Shown here in pieces: positions 1 through 9,667 of a stretch of 64,000 bases of DNA (position 1 is its first letter; each line of letters starts with the position of its first letter). A model generated the notes under the pieces. It ran no database searches and had not been told where the DNA came from. It worked only from the letters and a program-made list of their open reading frames with translations. The translations under genes were made by a program, and so were the position numbers. Origin of the DNA: Chitinophagaceae bacterium UBA1930 (GTDB lineage: Bacteria; Bacteroidota; Bacteroidia; Chitinophagales; Chitinophagaceae); the NCBI GenBank assembly GCA_002337145.1, contig DDFK01000002.1, positions 1,302,868 to 1,366,867 of the forward strand, read 5' to 3'.

Positions 1-1083
1 ATGTCGCACAATACCCTTGGCGGCGGTGGGGATGGGCCTTATACCATACAGGACACAAAGACCTTTTGGCGTGACAGGACATTTCCATACAACTCCGAGA
101 TTGGCTCGGTTGGCGTTGGTGACTATGCATCGCTGCAGAGATTCATTCCTGCACAAAACCTGTTGCCACCGCAGGTTACAGGGCAGGCCGACTCCGTATG
201 GGAATACCATAAATACACGCCTTACGATAAACATATAGATGCTTATGGCAAACCAAAAGATATAAAAGACTTTGCCATGAAAGCCCAATTGGTAAACTAC
301 AACCAGTACAGGAACCTGATGGAAGGCTTTTCATCGCACATGTGGCAATGGTACACGGGCTCCATTATATGGAAGACACAAAACCCCTGGACGGCTTTGC
401 GTGGGCAGATGTATGATTATTACCTGGACGTAAATGCCTGCCTGTACGGCTTACGCAAGGCATGCGAGCCATTGCATATTATGATGAACCCGGTAGACAG
501 CATGGTTACAATTGTAAACAACGGGTTTGTTACCGAACGCAATTTGATGATAGAAGTAAAAGTGTACGATGTGCTCTCGGGCAAAGACAGTTTATATACA
601 TTGCTATGGTGCGAAATAGGACCTACTACCAGCAAGAAATTTTTTCCAATCAATCATTTTCTTGCTTCCTTGAATAAGACCAATGGCGTCTTTGTTTCGC
701 TACGGTTGTTAAGACAAGACAGGTCGCTGGTAAGCGAAAACCTGAACTGGTTACCGGGAACGGATGGCACCTATACAGCCTTGCAACAAATGAAGGATAT
801 AAGCCTGCAATTGAAAGCACAGGAAAAAGCAACAGGCAAAATAAATGTGGTGTTGACCAATGGTAAAAACAACCCGGTAGCTTTTTTCAACCGTATTGCA
901 CTCATCAACACAAGCAATGGAGAAAGGATACTGCCCACTTTTTATTCGGATAATTACATCAGCATACTGCCCGGCGAAAGCAAATCGGTTGAAGTGGAAT
1001 ACCCAGCGAAATATAATAGTATCAAAAAAAGGATTCAGGTGTACGGATGGAATGTGAAGGAGCAACAGGTAAGCATCGAGTAG
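1..1083 (+). CDS. Glycoside hydrolase family 2, C-terminal part (cut by window edge)
   Basis: The reading frame is open at base 1 and covers only about 360 residues, whereas GH2 exo-enzymes (beta-mannosidase or exo-beta-glucosaminidase type) are usually 800-900, so the N-terminal half lies outside the window. The visible part starts inside the catalytic barrel: the NSEIGS motif at visible residues 31-36 holds a Glu placed like the GH2 nucleophile. Trp-rich barrel strands follow (around 110-130), then two beta-sandwich domains, with ENLNWLPG near residue 245. No sorting domain is seen. It probably removes terminal beta-linked sugars in the periplasm. The GH92 mannosidase starts 32 bases later on the same strand, which suggests a shared glycan-degradation operon. 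The exact substrate cannot be told from this fragment, and the ATG at base 1 should not be taken as the start. Confidence 0.8.
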   Translation: MSHNTLGGGGDGPYTIQDTKTFWRDRTFPYNSEIGSVGVGDYASLQRFIPAQNLLPPQVTGQADSVWEYHKYTPYDKHIDAYGKPKDIKDFAMKAQLVNYNQYRNLMEGFSSHMWQWYTGSIIWKTQNPWTALRGQMYDYYLDVNACLYGLRKACEPLHIMMNPVDSMVTIVNNGFVTERNLMIEVKVYDVLSGKDSLYTLLWCEIGPTTSKKFFPINHFLASLNKTNGVFVSLRLLRQDRSLVSENLNWLPGTDGTYTALQQMKDISLQLKAQEKATGKINVVLTNGKNNPVAFFNRIALINTSNGERILPTFYSDNYISILPGESKSVEVEYPAKYNSIKKRIQVYGWNVKEQQVSIE

Positions 1084-1115
1084 AAAAATAGAACAAACAA
1101 CATACAGATAGCTAT

Positions 1116-3398
1116 ATGAAAAAATACAATCGCATTGCTTTGGTCATTACGGTATGCATCGGTTTTGTAGGCATGGCACATGCACAAAACCAATTTTCGC
1201 CAGTTGATTATGTAAATACATTAATGGGTACAGACAGTAAGCCTTCTCTATCCAATGGCAATACCTATCCGTCAATCGGTATGCCCTGGGGCATGCATTA
1301 TTGGACGCCACAAACAGGTAAGATGGGCGATGGCTGGCAGTACACGTACACGGCCGATAAAATAAAGGGCTTTAAACAAACGCACCAACCAAGCCCATGG
1401 ATGAATGATTACGGGCAGTTCAGCATCATGCCTGTTACAGGCTCATCCAAATTCACGGAAGACAAAAGGGCCAGTTGGTTTTCGCATAAAACAGAAATAG
1501 CTACACCTTATTACTACAGTGTTTACCTGGCCGATGCAGATGTGACAACAGAACTGACACCAACGGAAAGGGCTGCCATGTTCCGTTTCACATTCCCTAA
1601 AAGCGATAGCTCGTTTATGGTGATAGATGCTTTTGACAAAGGTTCGTACATAAAGATCATTCCCCAACAGCAAAAAGTAATTGGTTATACAACACGCAAC
1701 AGTGGCGGGGTAACGGCAGGGTTCAGGAATTATTTCGTCATATATTTCGATAAACCATTCACTACTGCACAAACCTGGCGGAACACGGTTGCAGTAAACG
1801 ATTCATTGGAACTTACAGCAGACCATGCGGGTGCCATTGTTGGTTTCCGTACAAGAAGGGGAGAGCAGTTACAGGTGCGTGTTGCATCATCCTTTATCAG
1901 TTTTGAACAGGCAGAAATTTCCCTGCAAAGGGAAATAGGCAAACAAGGTTTTGATGCAATCAAACAAAATACCAAGGCTGCCTGGAACAGGCAACTGGGC
2001 AGGTTGAAAGTAGAAGGCGGCACGCCCCAACAGATCAGTACTTTTTATTCATGCCTATACCGTATGGTACAGTTTCCGCAAAAACAATATGAAGTGGATG
2101 CCCATAACCAGACAGTGCATTATAGCCCATACAACGGCAAAGTAATGCCTGGCTACCTGTTTGGTGGTACCGGTTTCTGGGACACGTTCCGGGCATTGTA
2201 CCCTTTCCTGAACCTGGTGTATCCCTCCATCAACAAAGAGATGCAACAAGGGCTCATCAACGATTATACAGAAGGTGGGTGGCTGCCTGAATGGAGCAGT
2301 CCCGGTTATAGGAACGTAATGATTGGCAACAACTCTGCTTCCATTGTTGCGGATGCATATATAAAAGGACTGCGGGGTTACAGCATCGATACATTATATG
2401 AGGCAATGAAACATGGTGCAAATAACGAAGGCCCATCAGGTACCGGCAGAAAGGGCGTGACTTTTTACAACGAACTGGGTTATGTACCTTATGATGTAAA
2501 AATAAATGAGAATGCTGCAAGAACGTTGGAGTATGCCTACGATGATTATTGTATAGCACAAATAGCAAAGGCACTGCACAAACCAAAAGAAGAAATAGAT
2601 CTTTATACAAAACGTAGCCAGTACTATCGCAACTTGTTCGATACCGCTTCCAAGCTAATGAGGGGAAGGAATAGGGATGGCAGTTTCCAGTCGCCATTCA
2701 ATCCCTTTAAATGGGGCGATGCATTTACAGAAGGCAATAGCTGGCACTATAGCTGGAGCGTGTTTCATGATATAGAGGGATTGAAACAATTGATGGGTGG
2801 CAATGAACAGTTTGTAAAAATGCTGGACTCCATTTTTGTGATGCCGCCCGTATTTGACGAGAGTTATTACAACGGCGTGATACATGAAATAAGGGAAATG
2901 CAGATAATGAACATGGGGCAATATGCACATGGCAACCAGCCGATACAGCACATGCTGTACCTGTACAATTATGCGGGCCAGCCCTGGAAGTCGCAATATT
3001 GGATAAGGACCGCCATGAATAAATTATACAAAGCCGTGCCGGATGGGTATTGTGGCGATGAAGACAACGGCCAAACAAGTGCCTGGTATGTGTTTGCTGC
3101 AATGGGCTTTTATCCGGTATGTCCTGCTACCGATCAATATGTGCTGGGCACGCCTTTATTTAAAAAGCTTACAGTGCAACTGGAAAATGGCAAATCGATT
3201 GTATTGAATGCACCTGCCAACAGTGCAGACAATTATTATATACAAGCCATTAACTGGAATGGTAAAGCCTACAACAAAAACTGGATCAGCCATAGCGAAT
3301 TGCAGAAAGGTGCTGAGCTTAATTTTATCATGTCATCCAAACCCAATAAGCAAAGGGGTACGGGCAAAGATGCCTATCCCTTTTCCATGACGGAATAA
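1116..3398 (+). CDS. GH92 family alpha-mannosidase, secreted
   Basis: Full-length GH92 protein of 760 residues with a signal peptide (residues 1-24, cleavage near AHA-Q). GH92 enzymes are calcium-dependent exo-alpha-mannosidases, mostly alpha-1,2, acting on N-glycans or mannan. Family hallmarks are seen in order: an N-terminal NTLMGTDS stretch near residue 34, GNTYPSIGMPWGMH near 47, the HYSW block in the (alpha/alpha)6 barrel near 545, and CGDEDNGQTSAW at about 647-658, where the paired acidic residues correspond to the catalytic base region. The beta-sandwich then barrel order fits the family. The enzyme is probably periplasmic, since no lipobox or T9SS domain is present. Together with the upstream GH2 it suggests breakdown of a mannose-containing glycan. 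Confidence 0.93.
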   Translation: MKKYNRIALVITVCIGFVGMAHAQNQFSPVDYVNTLMGTDSKPSLSNGNTYPSIGMPWGMHYWTPQTGKMGDGWQYTYTADKIKGFKQTHQPSPWMNDYGQFSIMPVTGSSKFTEDKRASWFSHKTEIATPYYYSVYLADADVTTELTPTERAAMFRFTFPKSDSSFMVIDAFDKGSYIKIIPQQQKVIGYTTRNSGGVTAGFRNYFVIYFDKPFTTAQTWRNTVAVNDSLELTADHAGAIVGFRTRRGEQLQVRVASSFISFEQAEISLQREIGKQGFDAIKQNTKAAWNRQLGRLKVEGGTPQQISTFYSCLYRMVQFPQKQYEVDAHNQTVHYSPYNGKVMPGYLFGGTGFWDTFRALYPFLNLVYPSINKEMQQGLINDYTEGGWLPEWSSPGYRNVMIGNNSASIVADAYIKGLRGYSIDTLYEAMKHGANNEGPSGTGRKGVTFYNELGYVPYDVKINENAARTLEYAYDDYCIAQIAKALHKPKEEIDLYTKRSQYYRNLFDTASKLMRGRNRDGSFQSPFNPFKWGDAFTEGNSWHYSWSVFHDIEGLKQLMGGNEQFVKMLDSIFVMPPVFDESYYNGVIHEIREMQIMNMGQYAHGNQPIQHMLYLYNYAGQPWKSQYWIRTAMNKLYKAVPDGYCGDEDNGQTSAWYVFAAMGFYPVCPATDQYVLGTPLFKKLTVQLENGKSIVLNAPANSADNYYIQAINWNGKAYNKNWISHSELQKGAELNFIMSSKPNKQRGTGKDAYPFSMTE

Positions 3399-3430
3399 TT
3401 GGAAAATATATTCAATGATTCATGCTGCCA

Positions 3431-4135
3431 TTAATGGCAACTGAGGGCTTCTTTTTTTTCATAGTGCTCAAAGGCAGGGCTTACAAATGGTATGCCCAGG
3501 TTCATGCCACGCAGTATCAGCATGCAGGCCGTTAGGGCAACAAAAAACGGAAGCAGTTTTTTCATTTGCCGCCTTGCATTAAAACTGATGCCCCTGCCCA
3601 ATACCATGATAGAGAACATGAGTGGGAATGTGCCCATGCCAAATGCAAACATAAGTGCAGCACCATTAAGCATGTTACCCGTTGCTGCGGCAGAAGCAGT
3701 TGCTAGGTACACCAGTCCGCAAGGCAACAACCCATTCACCATACCGATTAAAAGAAAATGCTGCGGCTTCTTTTCGCTATATAGATATTTGGACAATTGC
3801 CCTTTTACTTTTTGGTGCAGCTTGCTGAAGAAAATATGTTCAAGGTTCAGGAACCTGCCGCCAATAAGCACCAGCAAGATGCATGCACCCATAATAATGG
3901 AAAATACTTGCTGGTAGCCAACCAGGAAAAATTGGTTGCCAATATAGCCAAACAGGCCGCCGAGTAAAGCATACGTGCAGGCCCTGCCTATATTGTAAAG
4001 TGCAATCAATAACAGCCGCCTGCTTTGGGTTTCATGTAAAATTGGCAAAGACAATGCAATAGGTCCGCACATACCTACGCAGTGAAAGCTGCTGAGGAAG
4101 CCGATACTTAATCCTATGGCCATTACCTGGAGCAT
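3431..4135 (-). CDS. SafE/TauE-like membrane protein, last gene of the cbb3 operon
   Basis: 234-residue polytopic membrane protein (about six hydrophobic segments) of the DsbD_2 / sulfite exporter TauE/SafE superfamily. An N-terminal FHCVGMCGPIAL motif with two Cys near residue 20 and a central NGLLPCGLVYLA motif give intramembrane cysteines typical of this branch. It starts 1 base after ccoH ends and closes the cbb3 cluster. In many bacteria such a protein follows ccoGH and is thought to help copper delivery or maturation of the oxidase. That role is inferred from position, not proven. It has a distant structural relative in this window at 56217-56918 in the urease operon. Confidence 0.85.
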   Translation of the reverse strand: MLQVMAIGLSIGFLSSFHCVGMCGPIALSLPILHETQSRRLLLIALYNIGRACTYALLGGLFGYIGNQFFLVGYQQVFSIIMGACILLVLIGGRFLNLEHIFFSKLHQKVKGQLSKYLYSEKKPQHFLLIGMVNGLLPCGLVYLATASAAATGNMLNGAALMFAFGMGTFPLMFSIMVLGRGISFNARRQMKKLLPFFVALTACMLILRGMNLGIPFVSPAFEHYEKKEALSCH

Positions 4136-4136
4136 G

Positions 4137-4577
4137 TTATGGGCGAATATTTAATGCCTGTTGATGGAAATAGCTGGTACCACTATTGCTCCAACTAACT
4201 CTTAATTGATACATGCCTTGCATAAATAGCGACTTAGGCAATAGCTGTGCACCTTCTTTATCCGTATGCAATTGCATTTTTACATCCTTTTTCTGGTCCG
4301 AAGAACGGATGCATTCTATAGTGCCAACAGGATTGTTATTTACAGACAATAACGGAAAATGTAGCTGTAAAAAATTGCCACTGTCCTTAATGGAAATTTT
4401 TTCAGCCAGCTTCGAAAGGTTTTTGGAAGCATCAATCTTATCCTGATACTTTAACTCATTTTCATAATAATTGTCATCAATCATTTCGTTATTCTGCTTC
4501 ATGGCTATATACACCATGGCAACAATTGCAAGAACAAATGTTGAGAAGCCGATAAGTATCTTGTTTCCCCAATTCAT
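4137..4577 (-). CDS. ccoH: CcoH/FixH family cbb3 oxidase assembly protein
   Basis: 146-residue protein with a single N-terminal membrane segment (residues about 7-26) and a periplasmic FixH-type beta domain. After the anchor comes an acidic stretch with DDNYYENELKYQ, a position where FixH proteins carry a YYxxxLxYQ-like signature. CcoH takes part in assembly and stability of the cbb3 complex. It lies 11 bases after ccoG and 1 base before the SafE-like gene. The length and motif support the call, while identity within the family is modest, as is usual for FixH. Confidence 0.85.
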   Translation of the reverse strand: MNWGNKILIGFSTFVLAIVAMVYIAMKQNNEMIDDNYYENELKYQDKIDASKNLSKLAEKISIKDSGNFLQLHFPLLSVNNNPVGTIECIRSSDQKKDVKMQLHTDKEGAQLLPKSLFMQGMYQLRVSWSNSGTSYFHQQALNIRP

Positions 4578-4588
4578 GGTTACAGGTT

Positions 4589-5986
4589 TTAGATGAAAGG
4601 CCCGAGAAACACACTTGTAACAGTTTGTATCCTTTCGCCATTTTTATAAATACCCACTTGTATGGGTGTGCTGCGTTGATGTATCTGTTTGCGGTTGATG
4701 CGGATAAAGAACGTAAGCTCGTTTACCGCTTCTTTTTTCATATAGGTTTCGCTGCTGTTTACCATCACTATTTGACCATCCATATGCTCAAGCCGCATTT
4801 CTACCTGGAATGCTTCATTGGATTTATTCAGCACTTTTGCATTGAACAGGTTGCCCAATGTGTCCTTGCCAACCTCTTGGTACAATTGTCCTGAAACCCT
4901 TGTAATATGTGTGTCTATGCTTTTTCTGGTAACCACTAATGTTGCTGTAAATAGCAATAGTATGGTCAGTAATATGGTATAGGCTTTCATCCGGTTGTTG
5001 AAGTGGAACCTGTTGCCTTTTGCAATTTCATTTTCCGATGCATAGCGTATAAGCCCCTTGGGCAGGTTTATTTTGGCCATCACATCGTTGCATGCATCAA
5101 TACAGGCCGTACAGCCAATGCATTCTATCTGTATGCCATCGCGTATATCTATTCCTGTGGGACAAACCTGTACACATTTCCTGCAATCGATACAGTCACC
5201 AATGGTACGTTCCGTGTTTTTTACTAGTTTGCCCCTTTGTTCACCACGTCTGTAATCGTAAGAAATCTGCATGGTGTCCTTGTCAAACAAAACGCTTTGC
5301 AGCCTTCCGTATGGGCAAACAGTAGTGCAAACAATATCCCTAACAAAAGCATATACCGTATAGAACAGTAAGGTGAAAAATACCAGGCCGGTAAACAATA
5401 TCATGTGCTCATCAATAGGTTCGTGCACAATTTTCAGCAAACCTTTAAGCCCAACTATATAAGCCAAAAATATATTGGCAATCAAAAAAGACAACAACAG
5501 GAAAATTGCATGTTTTATGGTTTTACGGATAAGCTGCTGGCTGCTGTACCTGTGCTGGCTGTTTTTCTGTTGCTTGGTATGTGAGCCTTCAATCCACCAT
5601 TCTATTTTCCTGAAAACCATCTCCATGAAAATGGTCTGCGGGCATACCCATCCGCAAAACAACCGGCCATATATCACGGTAAACAAAGCCACAAAAACAA
5701 TAAACGTAATCATTGCCACGGCAAAAATGAAAAAGTCCTGTGGCCAGAAAATATTGCCAAATACAATGAACTTGCCTTCGGGAAAGTTGAGCATGAAGAA
5801 AGGCATGCCTTTGTATTGAATAAAGGGCAATGCAAAGAAGATGGCCAGGTACAAAAAGGAAACATAGCTGCGGTATCGGTAAAACCTGCCCTTGGGTTTG
5901 GCAGCATATACCCATTTGCGTTTGCCTTTCGCATTTACATTGCTGGCCCTGTCCCTAAATGTTACGGTATCATGTATCTCGTTCAT
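4589..5986 (-). CDS. ccoG: CcoG/FixG, cbb3 oxidase maturation iron-sulfur protein
   Basis: 465-residue polyferredoxin-like membrane protein. Several membrane segments surround a GWVCPQTIFMEM motif and a second TVCPYGRLQ motif, followed by two 4Fe-4S ferredoxin motifs (CIDCRKCVQVCP and CIGCTACIDAC). A C-terminal immunoglobulin-like FixG domain ends the protein. CcoG is known to be a cupric reductase needed for copper insertion into cbb3 oxidase. The gene lies 8 bases after ccoP and 11 before ccoH, in the usual GH order. Confidence 0.95.
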   Translation of the reverse strand: MNEIHDTVTFRDRASNVNAKGKRKWVYAAKPKGRFYRYRSYVSFLYLAIFFALPFIQYKGMPFFMLNFPEGKFIVFGNIFWPQDFFIFAVAMITFIVFVALFTVIYGRLFCGWVCPQTIFMEMVFRKIEWWIEGSHTKQQKNSQHRYSSQQLIRKTIKHAIFLLLSFLIANIFLAYIVGLKGLLKIVHEPIDEHMILFTGLVFFTLLFYTVYAFVRDIVCTTVCPYGRLQSVLFDKDTMQISYDYRRGEQRGKLVKNTERTIGDCIDCRKCVQVCPTGIDIRDGIQIECIGCTACIDACNDVMAKINLPKGLIRYASENEIAKGNRFHFNNRMKAYTILLTILLLFTATLVVTRKSIDTHITRVSGQLYQEVGKDTLGNLFNAKVLNKSNEAFQVEMRLEHMDGQIVMVNSSETYMKKEAVNELTFFIRINRKQIHQRSTPIQVGIYKNGERIQTVTSVFLGPFI

Positions 5987-5994
5987 TCAACTTA

Positions 5995-7125
5995 TTATTT
6001 CTTGCTGGCACTGTCAACAGGTGTTTTGGCTGCTGCTGAATCTTTTGTTTCAACATACAGCTCGCCTTGCGGGTCTTTTGCACCAACCGGTTTGCTTCCC
6101 TTTAATGATTTTACGAAACTGGCCAACTGTGCAATTTCCTCTGGCGAAAAATTGCTTTGCCAAGCCTGCATGCCTTTTTCCTTCCAGCCATATTTGATGC
6201 TCTTGAAAACATCCTTGATGCCCCCGTTGTGCAGCCAATACTCATCGGTAAGGTTGGGACCAACGCCGCCCTGGCCTTTATTGCCGTGGCATGCAATGCA
6301 GTTCGATTTGAACAGTTCGGCACCTGCAGCAATACCGGCAGCATCCAGCATTACTACCGTATTCTCATCCACATTGCTTTTTTGCGATTTCAGGTAGGCT
6401 TCATGTTGCACCTGTGCCTCTGCCATTTCTGTCTTGTATTCTTCCTCCTGCGATGGGCCTGTTTTGGCTATCTGGTAGCGGTACATATACCCGAACGCAA
6501 AAAAGATGGAGAGTATAAAAGCCACTTTAAACCAGGGCGGCGTTACATTGTTCAGTTCGTGAATGCCATCGTAGCTATGGCCTGTATCAATACTGGCTTC
6601 TTCCTCAAGTGGTTTGAATCTGTTGAGTTTTGACCATATTTTTTTGTAGTCGATATGGATGAGTGGCTTTCTTGCAGGCACTGCTTCGTGTGCATATTCG
6701 CCACGCATAAAAAATTTGATAAGCCTTGTGAACAGGAAAATGACAATCATTTCCAAGCCAACAATAATGTACAATATCATCCTGAATGCACTGGTGCCTG
6801 TTTCGTTAACAACGGTATTGCTTACAAGATTGGGTGTTTCGGCCATTGCAGAAAAGCCCACCAATATGCAGGCTACCAGCATCATTGCTTTTAGGTTATT
6901 GTTTAATGGTTGCTGCTTTTTTGATTTGTAGTATTTCATGGTAAACAGTAATGTGTTTGCCAGCGATATGATTACAATGGCCAATAGGCCAATACAAACT
7001 ACCAGCATGGTATCTGCATCAAGCACACTGTGGGCCGGCGATGGCTTGCTGGTGTCTTGTGCCTGTGTCAAAAAAGCAGTGCATGACAGTATAATAGTTG
7101 CAGCAATTTTTTTTATTGGTTGCAT
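5995..7125 (-). CDS. ccoP: CcoP, c-type cytochrome subunit of cbb3 oxidase (mono-haem form)
   Basis: 376-residue subunit III. The N-terminal 150 residues hold a signal-like first segment and two or three membrane helices, then an anchor near residue 200, followed by a cytochrome c domain. Only one CxxCH motif is visible, CIACH at residues 276-280, with a distal Met expected in the following region. The proteobacterial CcoP has two haems; the single-haem form with a longer membrane part is, as far as I know, the usual Bacteroidota version. The C-terminal tail (about 30 residues) is charged and low in complexity. It starts 12 bases after ccoQ ends. Confidence 0.93.
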   Translation of the reverse strand: MQPIKKIAATIILSCTAFLTQAQDTSKPSPAHSVLDADTMLVVCIGLLAIVIISLANTLLFTMKYYKSKKQQPLNNNLKAMMLVACILVGFSAMAETPNLVSNTVVNETGTSAFRMILYIIVGLEMIVIFLFTRLIKFFMRGEYAHEAVPARKPLIHIDYKKIWSKLNRFKPLEEEASIDTGHSYDGIHELNNVTPPWFKVAFILSIFFAFGYMYRYQIAKTGPSQEEEYKTEMAEAQVQHEAYLKSQKSNVDENTVVMLDAAGIAAGAELFKSNCIACHGNKGQGGVGPNLTDEYWLHNGGIKDVFKSIKYGWKEKGMQAWQSNFSPEEIAQLASFVKSLKGSKPVGAKDPQGELYVETKDSAAAKTPVDSASKK

Positions 7126-7137
7126 GTTCTTTTGTAT

Positions 7138-7299
7138 TTAGTTTTCTAAAGGCAGGTTCTCTGCATGGGTAATGGTTTCCTTGCTCGTCTTAAAAACAAC
7201 AATGGTTACAGCGGTAAAGAATGCTACAAACAGCAGTAGCGAAATCATCGGGTATGTGCCCACGCCAGTTATTTTTTCCAGGTAATGTGAAAATTTCAT
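7138..7299 (-). CDS. ccoQ: CcoQ-like small membrane subunit of cbb3 oxidase
   Basis: A 53-residue frame (ATG at 7299, stop at 7138-7140) fits exactly between ccoNO (6 bases away) and ccoP (12 bases away). It begins MKFSHYLEKITGVGTYPM, continues with one hydrophobic segment of about 20 residues (SLLLFVAFFTAVTIVVF) and ends with a short charged tail. CcoQ is a small single-span subunit that stabilises the oxidase. Sequence conservation of CcoQ is weak, so the call rests on size, topology and position. Confidence 0.83.
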   Translation of the reverse strand: MKFSHYLEKITGVGTYPMISLLLFVAFFTAVTIVVFKTSKETITHAENLPLEN

Positions 7300-7305
7300 G
7301 ATGGG

Positions 7306-9432
7306 TTATTTTGTGTAATTGGTTGTATCGGTTTTTATGTCCTTGCCCAAACGTTGCAGGTAGGCAATCAATGCAATGATTTCCTTGTCGCTTTTTACAT
7401 CAATCTTATCCTTCTTTAAATTGTCTGCAATGGCATTGGCCTGTGCCAATAGTTCAGTATTGGCAATGCTTTCATAGCCATCGGGGTAGGGCACACCCAT
7501 TTTTCGCATGGCATGTATTTTTGAGTTGGTGCTGCCCACGTCAAGTTTATTGTCATACAGCCATGGGTAATTGGGCATGATGGATCCGGGCGACATGGAT
7601 ACGGGTTCCAGCATGTGGTTAAAATGCCAACTGTCTGGGTACTTGCCACCTTCACGTGCCAGGTCAGGACCCGTTCTCTTGCTGCCCCACTGAAAAGGAT
7701 GGTCGTACACAAACTCTCCGGCTTTTGAGTATTCGCCATAGCGTGCCACTTCATACCTGAACGGGCGTATCATTTGCGAATGGCAATTGTAACAACCCTC
7801 ACGTATATAAATGTCACGTCCTTGCAATTCCAATGGTGTATAGGGTTTCGCGCTTGCAATGCTGGGCACGTTGGACTTTACAAGAAAAGTAGGTATCATT
7901 TCAACCATGCCACCAATGGCTACCACAATTAGGCTAAGGGTCAAAAGCATAATGGGTTTGCGTTCAATAACTGCATGCCAAAATGAGCCGCTGGGTGCCT
8001 TGTATTGTTTTTCCAAAGCCGGGGCTTCTGCATGTTCAAAGGCAACAAAGCTGCCTTGCTTGGCTGTTTTTACAAGATTGTACACCATTACAAAAACACC
8101 TGTCAAATAAATAGTGCCGCCTATTGCACGCAGTATATAAAAGGGCACAACGGTTTGCACCACATCTATAAACTGGTATTGCAATTGGCCCGAAGGTGTA
8201 AATGCTTTCATCATGAAATAGGAGCGGAAAGCAGCCCAATACATGGGTATGGCATACAGTATGATGCCCAATGTGCCAATCCAGAAATGTTTGGCTGCCA
8301 GTTTTGTTGAGTACAGTTTGGTATTGAAGAGTTTGGGCACCAGCCAATACAGCATGCCAAAAGTCAGGAAGCCGTTCCAGCCCAATGCACCCACATGCAC
8401 GTGTGCAATGGTCCAATCGCTATAGTGCGAAATGGCATTTACGTTCTTCAACGAAAGCATGGGCCCTTCAAATGTGGCCATGCCATAACAGGTAACGGCC
8501 ACTACAAAAAATTTAAGTACGGGGTTCTCACGAACCTTGTCCCATGCACCACGCAGGGTAAACAAACCATTAATCATACCGCCCCAACTTGGCAGCAATA
8601 GCATGATGGAAAATGCGGTGCCCAACGACTGTGCCCAACCTGGCAATGCCGTATATAGCAAATGGTGCGGCCCGGCCCATATATACAGGAATATCAGGCT
8701 CCAGAAATGCACGATGCTTAAACGGTAAGAGTATATGGGTCTTTCCGCAGCCTTGGGTAAAAAGTAATACATAAGGCCCAGGTAAGGTGTGGTAAGAAAA
8801 AATGCAACAGCATTGTGCCCGTACCACCATTGCACCAAGGCATCCTGCACACCTGCATACCACGAGTAGCTTTTAAAAAGGCTTACCGGATATTCAAAAG
8901 AATTGACAATATGCAGCAACGCAACAGTAACCCATGAACCAATAAAGAACCATATTGCCACATACAGGTGCCTTTCCCTACGGGTTAAAATTGTTCCGAA
9001 CATATTGATGCCGAACACCACCCAAATAAGTGTAATGGCAATATCAATGGGCCATTCCAGTTCGGCATATTCCTTGCCTGAAGTATAGCCCATCAATAGG
9101 GTTATGGCGGCTGCAACAATAATCAGTTGCCATCCCCAAAAATGTATCTTGCTAAGCCGGTTGCTCCACATGGGCGTTTTCAGCAAACGTGGCAACGAAT
9201 AGTACACGGCAGTAAAGATGCCGTTGCCCACAAATGCAAAAATGACTGCATTGGTGTGCAGGGGCCGTACCCTGCCGAATGTAGTAAAAGACAGCCCAAA
9301 GTTCAAAGCAGGAAATGCCAGTTGAAATGCGGCAATAACGCCCACCAGCATACCTACTGCACCCCAAACAACGGTGGCAATGGCAAAATTCCTGGGCATC
9401 CTGTTGTCGTACGTAAACTTCTGTAATTCCAT
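7306..9432 (-). CDS. ccoNO: Fused cbb3 oxidase subunits I and II (CcoN-CcoO)
   Basis: 708 residues. The first 480 or so are CcoN, a 12-helix haem-copper oxidase core with haem and Cu-B ligand motifs (for example VHVGALGWNGF and WYGHNAVAFFLT). A linker helix leads to CcoO, a membrane-anchored cytochrome c domain with one haem motif at residues 547-551 (CYNCH) and the typical QMIRPFRYEVARYGEYS stretch. The complex reduces O2 with high affinity and pumps protons. The N-O fusion is common in Bacteroidota and is not a frameshift artefact. The gene follows ccoS by 17 bases and precedes ccoQ by 6, so all should share one transcript. Confidence 0.96.
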   Translation of the reverse strand: MELQKFTYDNRMPRNFAIATVVWGAVGMLVGVIAAFQLAFPALNFGLSFTTFGRVRPLHTNAVIFAFVGNGIFTAVYYSLPRLLKTPMWSNRLSKIHFWGWQLIIVAAAITLLMGYTSGKEYAELEWPIDIAITLIWVVFGINMFGTILTRRERHLYVAIWFFIGSWVTVALLHIVNSFEYPVSLFKSYSWYAGVQDALVQWWYGHNAVAFFLTTPYLGLMYYFLPKAAERPIYSYRLSIVHFWSLIFLYIWAGPHHLLYTALPGWAQSLGTAFSIMLLLPSWGGMINGLFTLRGAWDKVRENPVLKFFVVAVTCYGMATFEGPMLSLKNVNAISHYSDWTIAHVHVGALGWNGFLTFGMLYWLVPKLFNTKLYSTKLAAKHFWIGTLGIILYAIPMYWAAFRSYFMMKAFTPSGQLQYQFIDVVQTVVPFYILRAIGGTIYLTGVFVMVYNLVKTAKQGSFVAFEHAEAPALEKQYKAPSGSFWHAVIERKPIMLLTLSLIVVAIGGMVEMIPTFLVKSNVPSIASAKPYTPLELQGRDIYIREGCYNCHSQMIRPFRYEVARYGEYSKAGEFVYDHPFQWGSKRTGPDLAREGGKYPDSWHFNHMLEPVSMSPGSIMPNYPWLYDNKLDVGSTNSKIHAMRKMGVPYPDGYESIANTELLAQANAIADNLKKDKIDVKSDKEIIALIAYLQRLGKDIKTDTTNYTK

Positions 9433-9449
9433 AATAATTGTGTGATTGG

Positions 9450-9602
9450 TTAGTTTTTAAGGGAGTCGTTGTCAAACAGTATCCTGTTGGGTGGCGAATA
9501 GTCGTCTTCATACTGACCATCTTTTACGCACCACAAAAAAGCAATCAAGAAACCGCTTGCTATCAGCAGGCTAATCAGTGCTATCAAAATGAAAATTGCC
9601 AT
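9450..9602 (-). CDS. ccoS: CcoS, cbb3 oxidase maturation protein
   Basis: A 50-residue protein (ATG at 9602, stop at 9450-9452). It has one hydrophobic span followed by FLWCVKDGQYEDD and PPNRILFDND, which match the CcoS signature in which a helix is followed by GQYDD...RIL. CcoS is needed for cofactor insertion into the catalytic subunit. Here it is the first gene of the ccoS-ccoNO-Q-P-G-H unit, whereas in many Proteobacteria it follows ccoI. A strong Fnr-type palindrome is centred about 77 bases upstream. Confidence 0.9.
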   Translation of the reverse strand: MAIFILIALISLLIASGFLIAFLWCVKDGQYEDDYSPPNRILFDNDSLKN

Positions 9603-9667
9603 GTGTTGATTGTATGATGCAAAGCTGCATCAAGCATCATTTTTATACTATGTTATGCATCATGGGC

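Noticed and set aside
7306..9432. CcoN-CcoO fusion as a sequencing error
   Set aside because: The frame is continuous through a sensible linker helix, and fused N-O subunits are common in Bacteroidota.
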